Shown piece after piece: positions 49,532 through 57,168 of a stretch of 64,000 nucleotides of DNA. A model generated the notes under the pieces. That model made no database searches and had not been told where the DNA came from. It worked only from the letters and a program-made list of their open reading frames with translations. Within the stretch, counting starts at the first letter, position 1. Each line of letters begins with the position of its first letter. Both the position numbers and the translations under genes were made by a program. The stretch is from Neptuniibacter sp. 1_MG-2023 (GTDB taxonomy: Bacteria; Pseudomonadota; Gammaproteobacteria; Pseudomonadales; Balneatricaceae), in the NCBI RefSeq assembly GCF_030547185.1, contig NZ_JAUOQR010000012.1:40685-104684 (forward strand), written 5' to 3'.

Positions 49532-50596
49532 ATGACAACTCAAACACAACAGGATATTGCTAATCGCTTCTACGTATCTGACATCCCCAGTGCGCTTATA
49601 CCAGCCACAAGGCTAAACACCATCATCACCCAACTGTACAAAAAGCAATCTATTACAAAGTCAGCATTAAACTATCTGGACAATCAGGAGCTTCACTCTC
49701 TCCATCAGTTAGCTTCTGGCCTACTGAGCTATGAAGAATTCCGAGCAAAAGCCACTAATGAGCAGACTGAGCGTAAGCAAGCAGCAGAGCTACAGAGGCA
49801 GGCTGATGAAGAAAAACAACGCCAACTAGAGATAGAAAGAAAAGAGAAAATTAAAAAAACACAGGAAGCGGCTAAAGCCACACGCATCGCTCGCGAGAAA
49901 GACCCGAAGCACATTGCGAAGGTAAAGAATCAAAATCTGAGGGCGAAGTATGGCCTTGACTGGTTTATCGAACAAGAGGATTTCCCGATATTGATGAATA
50001 TCCTCAAACGAGCAGATAACGGTCAGCGCCTATCCGAGAAGGATATTGTATGGTTAACGACTGACGGCGATGAATACTACACAGATGAACTGCGATCTAG
50101 ATTCCATAGTCTCGAAGCAAAGTTCTACACAAATCAATACAAGAAGACTCAGGACTTGTGGATGCTGGTAAATGCTAGCAGTCACTATAGAAAATCTAAT
50201 GATGCAAAGTCAGCAGATCAATTATTCGATACAATAAATATCCACGAGCAAAAAATGCCTAAGCTCAAGGCTGCATTATTAACTACCCTCGGCGGCGTTA
50301 AACGAGATATAGGGATGAAAGCGGAAGCCATTACTTTAGGCGAACAAGCCCACCAACTAGTGAATAAAGATTATCGACCTTGCACTCTTCTTGGAGCTGT
50401 ACACATGGAAACGGGAAATCTCATGCTGGGTCAGGAATGGTATACAAAGGCAGAAGAAAGAGGTGCCAACACCAAGGCAATTGATAGCGACCTCAGAAGC
50501 ATCTTCATGCGAGCAGACAAAGCTAGTAGAGGTAAAATGAAAGCACACTTACTCAGAGTCGACCCAGATAGATACGGCTGGGTAAAGAAATACTGA
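49532..50596 (+). CDS. Hypothetical island-borne protein with coiled coil and TPR-like C-terminus
   Basis: The 354-residue protein is intact. After an N-terminal globular part (1-70) comes a strongly charged coiled coil (about 75-135, repeated ERK/EEK/RQA heptads), then a helical domain starting RAKYGLDWFIEQEDFPILM and a TPR-like end. No enzyme motif, signal peptide or TM helix is visible. I do not recognise a named family. It is the only intact gene in the tRNA-Leu island remnant, and its survival beside a decayed ATPase gene suggests selection or recent arrival. Confidence 0.7.
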   Translation: MTTQTQQDIANRFYVSDIPSALIPATRLNTIITQLYKKQSITKSALNYLDNQELHSLHQLASGLLSYEEFRAKATNEQTERKQAAELQRQADEEKQRQLEIERKEKIKKTQEAAKATRIAREKDPKHIAKVKNQNLRAKYGLDWFIEQEDFPILMNILKRADNGQRLSEKDIVWLTTDGDEYYTDELRSRFHSLEAKFYTNQYKKTQDLWMLVNASSHYRKSNDAKSADQLFDTINIHEQKMPKLKAALLTTLGGVKRDIGMKAEAITLGEQAHQLVNKDYRPCTLLGAVHMETGNLMLGQEWYTKAEERGANTKAIDSDLRSIFMRADKASRGKMKAHLLRVDPDRYGWVKKY

Positions 50597-50776
50597 CCAC
50601 TTCAAGCGGAAAATACGGAAGCAATGGCCACTCATTTAGTGGGCTAAATCTTCGCCATATCGAAGTGTATCGTCATACAATAAATGCTATCAACTCCGAT
50701 ACTTTGCAATTCAGAGGCTAATCAAACTGCCACTATATATAACTAAAAAACAGCTATTATCAAACAATTAGTCGCT

Positions 50777-50826
50777 TTCAAAATTCCTTGTCCGCAAGGA
50801 CGTGCCGGTTCGAGTCCGGCCGCTGG
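50777..50826 (+). repeat. Right copy of the tRNA-Leu 3' direct repeat (tRNA fragment, attR-like)
   Basis: This 50-base segment repeats the 3' half of tRNA-Leu from the anticodon loop to GCTGG with one mismatch; the CCA-encoding end differs (GGCGGC). The fragment lacks a 5' half and cannot be a tRNA. A run GGCTTTTTTGTATCTAAA at 50857-50874 resembles GCTTTTTTTGTGTCTAAA after the intact tRNA's terminator, as if the original downstream context follows this copy. Confidence 0.85.
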
Positions 50827-51230
50827 CGGCATTGCTTACAAGCCACGTTATGACGAGGCTTTTTTGTATCTAAATTTTGCTTTTCAGATATTTAAAGCGA
50901 AGGGTTTAACCTGTTCGCAATCCCCTCTTTTCAAAAACGTATACGTCTAGCCACTGAAACTACACACCCTTGCCACTCAGCTACCTTGCTCTTTTCTGTG
51001 GTTCCCCATGAGATCCAAGCTCGAATAGGGTGCACCTACGCTCTTTTAAAGTGCTCTTTTGAGCACAACCGCCCGATCAACAAGCAGAAACGCCGAAAAA
51101 CAAGGGATCAAAAAACAACCAGCAATGACGTAAGCCAATGATAAAAAAGGAGTAAATTTATTTTTATATAAACTGGCCTAAAGCGTGCATTCATAAAAAG
51201 TGACACTACGTCCCAAAAAATGAGGTTACC
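50827..51230. other. Intergenic region before the ABC transporter operon
   Basis: 404 bp without a supported gene. It holds a perfect hairpin GTGCTC-TTTT-GAGCAC (51051-51066) and, next to the transporter start, a GAGG ribosome site. No clear promoter was identified by eye. Confidence 0.5.
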
Positions 51231-52202
51231 ATGAAGTTGTTAAACATGATCAGACACAACCGAGGGTTACTTGTTGCTGCTAGTCTATTCGCTTCAACAG
51301 TTGCTCAAGCCACTACCGACGTAAACATTGGCGTTCAACCCGCTACCCAACCAATTTATATCGCTAAAGCTGCAGGCTACTTACAACCTATCGAAGAAAA
51401 GTATGACGTGAATTTTGTGTTTCATAGCTTTTCGTATGGTGCGCCTGAAAACCAAGCACTTGCGACTGGCGCAATTGACTTAGCTTCTGCCGGTATGGGG
51501 CCAGCGATTATTGCCTCAGCGAGATTGCCTGCACAATTGTTGGCAATTACCATTCTTGAGCAAACAGCCATCCTTGTTCCTTCAGATTCTACCATTACTA
51601 GCGTTGCCGACCTAAAAGGTAAAAAAGTAGCTTACCCTGGTAAGGGTTCACAGCAGTTCCCTCTTTTGATCAAGGCACTCAGCGATGCTGGCTTAGACAT
51701 TAACGATATAGAGCTATTCAAAACCAAAGGGTCTAATGTCGGTCAACTGGTGACACAAAAGGATGTAGATGCAGGTATCACTTGGGATCTGCATGTATCA
51801 AAAGCTCTGGCTTCAGGTGAAGCTAAAGTACTAATTAAAGCAGAAGAAATATTACCTTTAAAATCAGATCATTACATTGGTAATGGTTTTTACGGCCGCA
51901 CAGACTTTATCGACAATAACCCCGAGTTAGTACAAGACTTGATGAGCTCTATAGTCCAAGCCATTGAGTTGATCAAAAGCGAGCCCGAAACCGCTATAGA
52001 CTACTGGCAAAAAGAGATTGGTTTCCCGAAAGACGTCATCTCGTTTTCTATTAATCAGCAGATATCAGTTTACAGCACAGACATCAGCCCTGATGCATCA
52101 ACCGTTGAAAAATTTACTACGTTCTTACAAGACGCCGGTATTTTAGAAGCAAATGATACTCCAAAATTCAATGAAACCTTTGCAAAGAATGCGATGAAGT
52201 AA
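51231..52202 (+). CDS. ABC transporter substrate-binding protein, SsuA/TauA/NMT1 family
   Basis: The 323-residue periplasmic protein has a signal peptide (residues 1-27, cleavage near AQA-TT) and the NMT1/SsuA fold, with GVQPATQPIYIAKAAGYL as ligand-side N-terminus and VADLKGKKVAYPGKGSQQF in the first lobe. The family binds sulfonates, nitrate, pyrimidines or similar anions and amides. It heads the operon with a permease, ATPase, amidase, TSUP transporter and IclR regulator. A 78 bp gap with a hairpin precedes the permease. The ligand is unknown. Confidence 0.9.
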   Translation: MKLLNMIRHNRGLLVAASLFASTVAQATTDVNIGVQPATQPIYIAKAAGYLQPIEEKYDVNFVFHSFSYGAPENQALATGAIDLASAGMGPAIIASARLPAQLLAITILEQTAILVPSDSTITSVADLKGKKVAYPGKGSQQFPLLIKALSDAGLDINDIELFKTKGSNVGQLVTQKDVDAGITWDLHVSKALASGEAKVLIKAEEILPLKSDHYIGNGFYGRTDFIDNNPELVQDLMSSIVQAIELIKSEPETAIDYWQKEIGFPKDVISFSINQQISVYSTDISPDASTVEKFTTFLQDAGILEANDTPKFNETFAKNAMK

Positions 52203-52212
52203 TGGCCAATCT

Positions 52213-52248
52213 AGGTCTCCGGTTACGCCACGGTGTAACTAGAGACCT
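52213..52248 (+). repeat. Hairpin between the binding-protein and permease genes
   Basis: AGGTCTC/GAGACCT outer arms and GTTAC/GTAAC inner arms around CCACGG. It lacks a T-run. Such structures after binding-protein genes often stabilise the upstream message, giving more binding protein than permease. Confidence 0.6.
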
Positions 52249-52280
52249 CTCGCCAGCACATTCATTTACGGAGAAGATCC

Positions 52281-53048
52281 ATGCTCAAACGCATTAAACC
52301 ATTACAGGGTGCTTTACCCTACTTCATCGCGGGCTTAGCTATTATTACTGTATGGCAAATAGTCGTTTTCCTGCTACAACCTAGCCCGGCGATTTTACCC
52401 AGCCCTTTTAAAACAGCTAATACCTTATGGGAGCTGATTCAGTCGGGTGAACTGTTTATTCATATCAGCGCTAGTTTATCGCGTGTGGTATCCGCTTGGT
52501 GTTTAGCTGCACTCATCGCTATTCCTCTTGGCCTTATACAAGGTACCAACGCACGCTTTGAAAAAGTATTTGACCCAGTCGTCGAGCTCTTTCGACCTAT
52601 ATCTCCGTTAGCTTGGATCCCATTAGCCATTTTATGGTTTGGTATTGGCGAATCAGGAAAAATATTTATCATTTTTGTTGCGACCTTTTTCCCTATGTTA
52701 CTGAACACCGTATCAGGCGTAAAAGCAGTCGACCCGGTCATGATCCGAGCAGGGAAAATATTAGGCTGCGATAGTTCGTTTAAGTTATTTATCAAGGTTA
52801 TTTTACCCGCAGCGATGCCAACCATTTTAGTAGGTATGCGTATCGCATTTGGCACAGGTTGGGCCGCTATTATTGCCGCTGAACTGGTTGCCGCACAAAA
52901 CGGCTTAGGCTTTTTGATTTCGGATGGTATGGAAATTTTGCGCTCAGATTTAGTCCTTGCAGGCATGGTCGTGATTGGTGTCTTAGGTGTACTTATCGAT
53001 TCAATCTTTCGACTCATTGGTAAAAAAGTAAACTGGGGGCAGTCATGA
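52281..53048 (+). CDS. ABC transporter permease, SsuC/TauC type
   Basis: The 255-residue inner-membrane protein has six TM helices with the EAA-type loop (about 160-185: GKILGCDSSFKLFIKVILPAAMPT, cited in part) that contacts the ATPase. Its start has GGAG nine bases upstream and its stop overlaps the ATPase start by four bases (ATGA). Confidence 0.93.
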   Translation: MLKRIKPLQGALPYFIAGLAIITVWQIVVFLLQPSPAILPSPFKTANTLWELIQSGELFIHISASLSRVVSAWCLAALIAIPLGLIQGTNARFEKVFDPVVELFRPISPLAWIPLAILWFGIGESGKIFIIFVATFFPMLLNTVSGVKAVDPVMIRAGKILGCDSSFKLFIKVILPAAMPTILVGMRIAFGTGWAAIIAAELVAAQNGLGFLISDGMEILRSDLVLAGMVVIGVLGVLIDSIFRLIGKKVNWGQS

Positions 53049-53872
53049 GTAACAATCAAATCGCACAAAAAAGCAGCAGTAAAGGCATTTTAATTCAGAA
53101 TGTTAGCAAAATGTTTTATAACGCCGAAGGTGAAGGTATAGAGGCACTAAAACCCGTTAACTTAGATATTAAAGCAGGCGAGTTTGTTGCGGTTATCGGC
53201 CCATCAGGCTGCGGTAAAAGCACCCTACTCAATATTATTGCAGGCTTTGAAAGCGCAACCGCTGGCAGTGTTTGGGTTGACGGCGAGAAAATCACCCAAC
53301 CCAGTATCGATCGCGGCATGGTCTTCCAGCAATATGCGCTTTTCCCTTGGTTGAGCGTGAGTGAAAATGTTGAGTTCGGCTTAAAACAAATGCAAGTTCC
53401 TGCCGAAGAGCGCAAAAAAATTGTTCACTCTTTTTTAGAATTAGTCGGTCTACAGGAATTTGCCAATGCCAGCATTATGGCGTTATCGGGCGGCATGAAG
53501 CAGCGCGTCGCTTTAGCTCGCGTATTTTGCACTAACCCCTCTATTATTTTAATGGATGAGCCCTTTGGCGCGCTAGATGCATTAACACGAAGCATGCTGC
53601 AAGACGAGCTATTAGCTATATGGAAAGAATACGAAAAAACCGTCGTCTTAATTACCCACTCAGTCCAAGAAGCCTTAGTTCTAGCTAACCGTATTGTAGT
53701 TATCACTAACCGTCCGGGAAAAATAAAATTAGATATTGAGATTAAGCTGCCGTATCCGCGAGATAAAAAGTCATTAGAGTTTAGAGAGTTAGAAGCTCAA
53801 ATTTTAAGTCAACTCACCGACGAAATAGCTAAAAATTACGGTGCTAAACCAAAATCACTTACGGCGGATTAA
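53045..53872 (+). CDS. ABC transporter ATP-binding protein, SsuB/TauB type
   Basis: The 275-residue ATPase has Walker A GPSGCGKST (about 54-62), Q-loop FQQYALFP, signature LSGGMKQRVALAR, Walker B ILMDEPFGALDA and the H-loop ITHS. It energises import through the preceding permease, with which it overlaps by four bases. The amidase gene starts 6 bp later. Confidence 0.96.
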   Translation: MSNNQIAQKSSSKGILIQNVSKMFYNAEGEGIEALKPVNLDIKAGEFVAVIGPSGCGKSTLLNIIAGFESATAGSVWVDGEKITQPSIDRGMVFQQYALFPWLSVSENVEFGLKQMQVPAEERKKIVHSFLELVGLQEFANASIMALSGGMKQRVALARVFCTNPSIILMDEPFGALDALTRSMLQDELLAIWKEYEKTVVLITHSVQEALVLANRIVVITNRPGKIKLDIEIKLPYPRDKKSLEFRELEAQILSQLTDEIAKNYGAKPKSLTAD

Positions 53873-53878
53873 TTCACT

Positions 53879-55201
53879 ATGTCACATACTAATAATCATT
53901 TATTTAATCCGAATGATGCGTCATCTGCGACTTGCCAACCATTAGAAGTAAACAATGATTCAGAAATAGGTATTAAACAGTACACTCAAGCGGCTATTAA
54001 CCGAATCCAGTCATCTTCTATCGATGCATTTTCAACCATCGAAACCCAACCTGTCGCATTAAGTGAAGCACCCACTCATAATGCGCTCTCCACATTACCC
54101 TTAAAAGGTATGTGCTTTGCGGTAAAAGAAGTTATCGACGCGCAAGGCTATGTGTGTAACTTAGGTTGTCAGGCATTTACCGGACGCGTCCCCATGCACG
54201 ATGCTGACATTGTGCAACAACTACAGCAACTCGGTGCACAATTAGTTGGTATTACCCGTTCAACTGAAATGGCCATCGCCAAAGAAACCAGTACCGTTAA
54301 CCCATGGCACAGTGGCCATACACCCGGCGGCTCATCCAGTGGCTCAGCAGCAGCCGTAGGCGCGGGACTAGTCCCCTTCGCTTTAGGTACGCAAACCATT
54401 GGTTCTATTATCCGCCCAGCGGCTTACTGTGGTGCCGTTGGTTTTAAGCCCAGCAAGAGTATTGGTTCATTAACTGGCGTTCTCAACCTTAGTACGACCC
54501 TTGATCATCTCGGTTATTTTGCCGACTCACTAGATCGTTTAACTACCACTCTGAATCAGCTTTACCCCAACACATTCACCGACAAAAAAGCACTGCCCTT
54601 TAAAGTGCTACTTTTAAAACCTTGGTTTGCTATGGACGATGAATATGCCTGGCAAGCACGTATAACACACATCAAAAAACAACTAAAAAGCCAAGCTATA
54701 GAGTACTGCGAAGTCTCCCTTGACCAATCCATTACTTCACAAGAGGAACAAGTGACCCACTCTATTTTATGCTACGAAATGTATCAGCATTGGGGAGATA
54801 CGCTGCTCAATAACAAGGATACTAGCGAATACCTGCAAAGCTTTTTAACAAAAGGAAAAGGCATTACAAAACAAGCCTATCAACAAAGTTTAAAGGCACG
54901 GACACAGATGGAAACGCTAGTTGATACGTGGCTAAACGATCATGACATTATTGTGTTCCCGTCGGTAACCGGCCTACCTCCCAAGTTAGGCGATGGTACA
55001 GGTTCCCGTGATACCCAACGGCTTTGGACGCTACTCGGTATGCCTGCAATTAACTTACCTATTGGTTTTGAGCAAGGCTTCCCAACAAACGTACAGCTCA
55101 TTGCCAAAAGAGGCCAAGACCAGCAATTGTTAGCCGCCGCTGCACAGCTCCTTCCGTGTATTACTGCGACGCAAGCAGAAACGAAAGATCAACATGTTTG
55201 A
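53879..55201 (+). CDS. Amidase-signature family hydrolase
   Basis: The 440-residue enzyme has the AS-family Ser-cisSer-Lys triad: Lys in CFAVKEVIDA (about residue 83), cis-Ser in GGSSSGSAAA (about 145-153) and the nucleophile Ser in TQTIGSIIRPA (about 172). It is cytosolic and splits a C-N amide bond of the imported compound, or of a product of it. It is translationally close to the transporter (6 bp) and its end overlaps the TSUP gene by 8 bp, so one pathway is likely. The substrate is unknown; AtzF/AtzE-like or N-acyl-sulfonate hydrolases are possibilities. Confidence 0.9.
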   Translation: MSHTNNHLFNPNDASSATCQPLEVNNDSEIGIKQYTQAAINRIQSSSIDAFSTIETQPVALSEAPTHNALSTLPLKGMCFAVKEVIDAQGYVCNLGCQAFTGRVPMHDADIVQQLQQLGAQLVGITRSTEMAIAKETSTVNPWHSGHTPGGSSSGSAAAVGAGLVPFALGTQTIGSIIRPAAYCGAVGFKPSKSIGSLTGVLNLSTTLDHLGYFADSLDRLTTTLNQLYPNTFTDKKALPFKVLLLKPWFAMDDEYAWQARITHIKKQLKSQAIEYCEVSLDQSITSQEEQVTHSILCYEMYQHWGDTLLNNKDTSEYLQSFLTKGKGITKQAYQQSLKARTQMETLVDTWLNDHDIIVFPSVTGLPPKLGDGTGSRDTQRLWTLLGMPAINLPIGFEQGFPTNVQLIAKRGQDQQLLAAAAQLLPCITATQAETKDQHV

Positions 55202-55946
55202 CAGTCTGGTCATTCTATTAGCCGCGACTATCTTTCTTGCCTCAGTCGTCAGAACGGCAACGGGATTTGGATTCGCACTGATTGCAATACCTATTTTGTC
55301 GTTTTTTTTAGAACCCGTTAGCGCAGTTGCTATAACTATGTTGTTTCAAACAGCTAGCGCTATACCCATTGCATTTTCTAACCTGACGAAGAAAGAGTGG
55401 GATTATGCTATGAAGCTTTTACTCTTTTCATTAACTGGTTTATTACCAGGGGTCGCTTTTTTAATCATCACGCCCCCGATTGCGGTTCAGCTTATAGTGA
55501 CACTGTGTATCTTTTGCGCTTTATTTTTAATCGCAAAAGGCGTGTCCTTTAATGCCACTTTATCAGTTAAACAATGGGTAACCGTTGGTTTTATTTCCGG
55601 CTTTATGCATGGCTTAGCAGGCGTTTCTGGCCCCCCTATATTAGCGGTACTCCATGCCGATACAACCTTAGAAAAACGTCAAAAAAGACAAATTATGTCT
55701 GTGTTTTTTCTTTTTGCTGGCACCTTGGCCCTCATTCCCATGTTAACTCAAGTGCCCGCACTCTTGCTTAATATCAAAACATTAGCCGTGCTTTGTATTG
55801 CCATGTTTAGTGGAATGTATATTGGGCAGAAATTATTCAACCGTTTAAATGCAACACAATTCCGTTTTTGCACTTTAGTTTTAATGTTAATATCTGGGTT
55901 ACTGGCAACAGGTCAGCTAATTCAATTTATTATTCATCTGTTATAA
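55194..55946 (+). CDS. TSUP (TauE/SafE) family membrane transporter
   Basis: The 250-residue protein has about eight hydrophobic segments and the RTATGFGFALIAIP and SGFMHGLAGVSGPPI motifs, one in each half, of TauE/SafE transporters. These export sulfite, sulfoacetate or organic anions. Its presence with an SsuABC-like importer and an amidase suggests an anion such as a sulfonate or carboxylate is expelled after hydrolysis (inference). The start overlaps the amidase by 8 bp. Confidence 0.9.
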   Translation: MFDSLVILLAATIFLASVVRTATGFGFALIAIPILSFFLEPVSAVAITMLFQTASAIPIAFSNLTKKEWDYAMKLLLFSLTGLLPGVAFLIITPPIAVQLIVTLCIFCALFLIAKGVSFNATLSVKQWVTVGFISGFMHGLAGVSGPPILAVLHADTTLEKRQKRQIMSVFFLFAGTLALIPMLTQVPALLLNIKTLAVLCIAMFSGMYIGQKLFNRLNATQFRFCTLVLMLISGLLATGQLIQFIIHLL

Positions 55947-55972
55947 GTTATGTCTATAAAGAGGGTATTCAC

Positions 55973-56722
55973 TTGAGCTCTGCTATTGACCGTGCGTTTA
56001 CTGTATTAGAGTGTTTTGGGCAACATAGAAAACCCCTTCGTTTAGCTGACGTCGTGAGCGATGTAAACCTGCCAAAACAATCTGTTCACCGTATTATCAA
56101 ACAACTAGAAGGTTTAGGTTTATTAGAGCGAGATGTTCACCCCGAAAAGTTTCGTTTAGGCCACCGTATGCGACAACTAGGTATCTCGACCATCGTATCG
56201 TTAAATCAATCACTTTCAACCCATGCGGTGCTCAAAGAACTGGGCGACACTTTCCAAGAAACCGTTAACATTGGCATTCTCGAACAAAATGAAGTGATTT
56301 ATATTGATCGTGTCGAATGTGACTGGCCTCTGCGGGTACAGCTCAATCCCGGGAGTCGCGTCAAGTCTCACTGCACAGCTATTGGTAAATTACTCTTGGC
56401 TTACCTTCCTGAATCGATACTCAACGCAACTCTACAGAATATGACATTAGAGGCCTATACACCCAAAACTATTACCGACCCCGAATTACTACTTGCCGAA
56501 TGTCATAAGATAAAAAAGCAGGGATATGCAGAGAACATTGGTGAAGATATTGTCGGATTAGTAGCATTAGCGGTGCCAATTTTCGATCAACGTAACAATG
56601 TTATTGCCGGTTTAGCAGTACATGCACCTGATGCCCGTACGAGTCTCGCCGCCATGCGTAAAAACATCGACAATATGAGATCAACTGCTGATAAGCTGCA
56701 AACTTTATTATCCTTAGATTAG
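55973..56722 (+). CDS. IclR-family transcriptional regulator
   Basis: The 249-residue protein starts at TTG 55973 with AGAGGG eight bases upstream; the open frame runs further back into the TSUP gene without family content. It has an N-terminal winged HTH (about 5-70: RAFTVLECFGQ, LPKQSVHRIIKQLEGLGLLERD) and the IclR effector domain (about 80-245, with RVQLNPGSR and HCTAIGKLLLAYL). It lies 26 bp after the operon it is expected to control. Confidence 0.92.
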   Translation: MSSAIDRAFTVLECFGQHRKPLRLADVVSDVNLPKQSVHRIIKQLEGLGLLERDVHPEKFRLGHRMRQLGISTIVSLNQSLSTHAVLKELGDTFQETVNIGILEQNEVIYIDRVECDWPLRVQLNPGSRVKSHCTAIGKLLLAYLPESILNATLQNMTLEAYTPKTITDPELLLAECHKIKKQGYAENIGEDIVGLVALAVPIFDQRNNVIAGLAVHAPDARTSLAAMRKNIDNMRSTADKLQTLLSLD

Positions 56723-57168
56723 CCTTCTTTTGCCTTTGCATTACCTGTGAGCTAAACAGCAACGTCTGTATACTTTACAGGCAAACAAAGGCTCATTATT
56801 GCCTAATGTGCGCTAACCTTATATCGATTTAACGACGATATAGATTGCTATCTAGTCGTCATTGACGGGGAATGTTCAAAACAGAGAGTTCTAGATTCCC
56901 AACGCATCAATAACACTCAATACAGTGAAAACACCCCCTATCTACCTTATACTTTCAAGAAGTTACTCTCAGATAGATTATACGGTAATATGTCCTGACT
57001 ACAGGCTTCGCAAAGACATTAGATATATGGCTTGGATACTAGAAAACAACGGTTTTATCTTTGAAGCGATCATCATGGGTATAATTATTATTTATGTCGG
57101 CCGAAAAATATAAAAACAAAACAGGCATTTAGGCACCATGAAACATCGAGTGCCTGATAACGGCTTCT
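56723..57168. other. Intergenic region before the TonB receptor gene
   Basis: 446 bp without a supported gene. An imperfect hairpin with GACGA/TCGTC arms lies near 56835-56860. A 62-codon frame (56925-57113) with a hydrophobic end was not accepted. No Fur box is visible. Confidence 0.5.

Larger units (their letters stand above)
48303..50776. mobile_element. Remnant of a genomic island integrated at tRNA-Leu
   Basis: About 2.5 kb lies between two copies of the tRNA-Leu 3' end. The intact tRNA is at one edge and the fragment at the other, as in island insertions by tyrosine integrases. No integrase survives. Contents are a tRNA terminator, a gene-free stretch (48400-48787) with no recognisable coding, a broken AAA-ATPase gene, a 170 bp gap and one intact gene of unknown function. 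Imperfect 25-base repeats (48619-48643 and 49385-49409, about 18 of 25 matching) flank the pseudogene. Function of the original element: probably defence, from the ATPase type (inference). Confidence 0.7.

Noticed and set aside
50777..50826. Second tRNA-Leu gene
   Set aside because: Only the 3' half is present, without acceptor 5' arm, D arm or CCA; it is a repeat fragment.
52460..53068. 202-codon minus-strand frame inside the permease gene
   Set aside because: Antisense to a six-TM ABC permease; composition is typical of a shadow frame.
56925..57113. 62-codon plus-strand frame with hydrophobic C-terminus before the TonB receptor
   Set aside because: No ribosome site and no family; only the last 28 codons look like a TM peptide, too little to support a gene.
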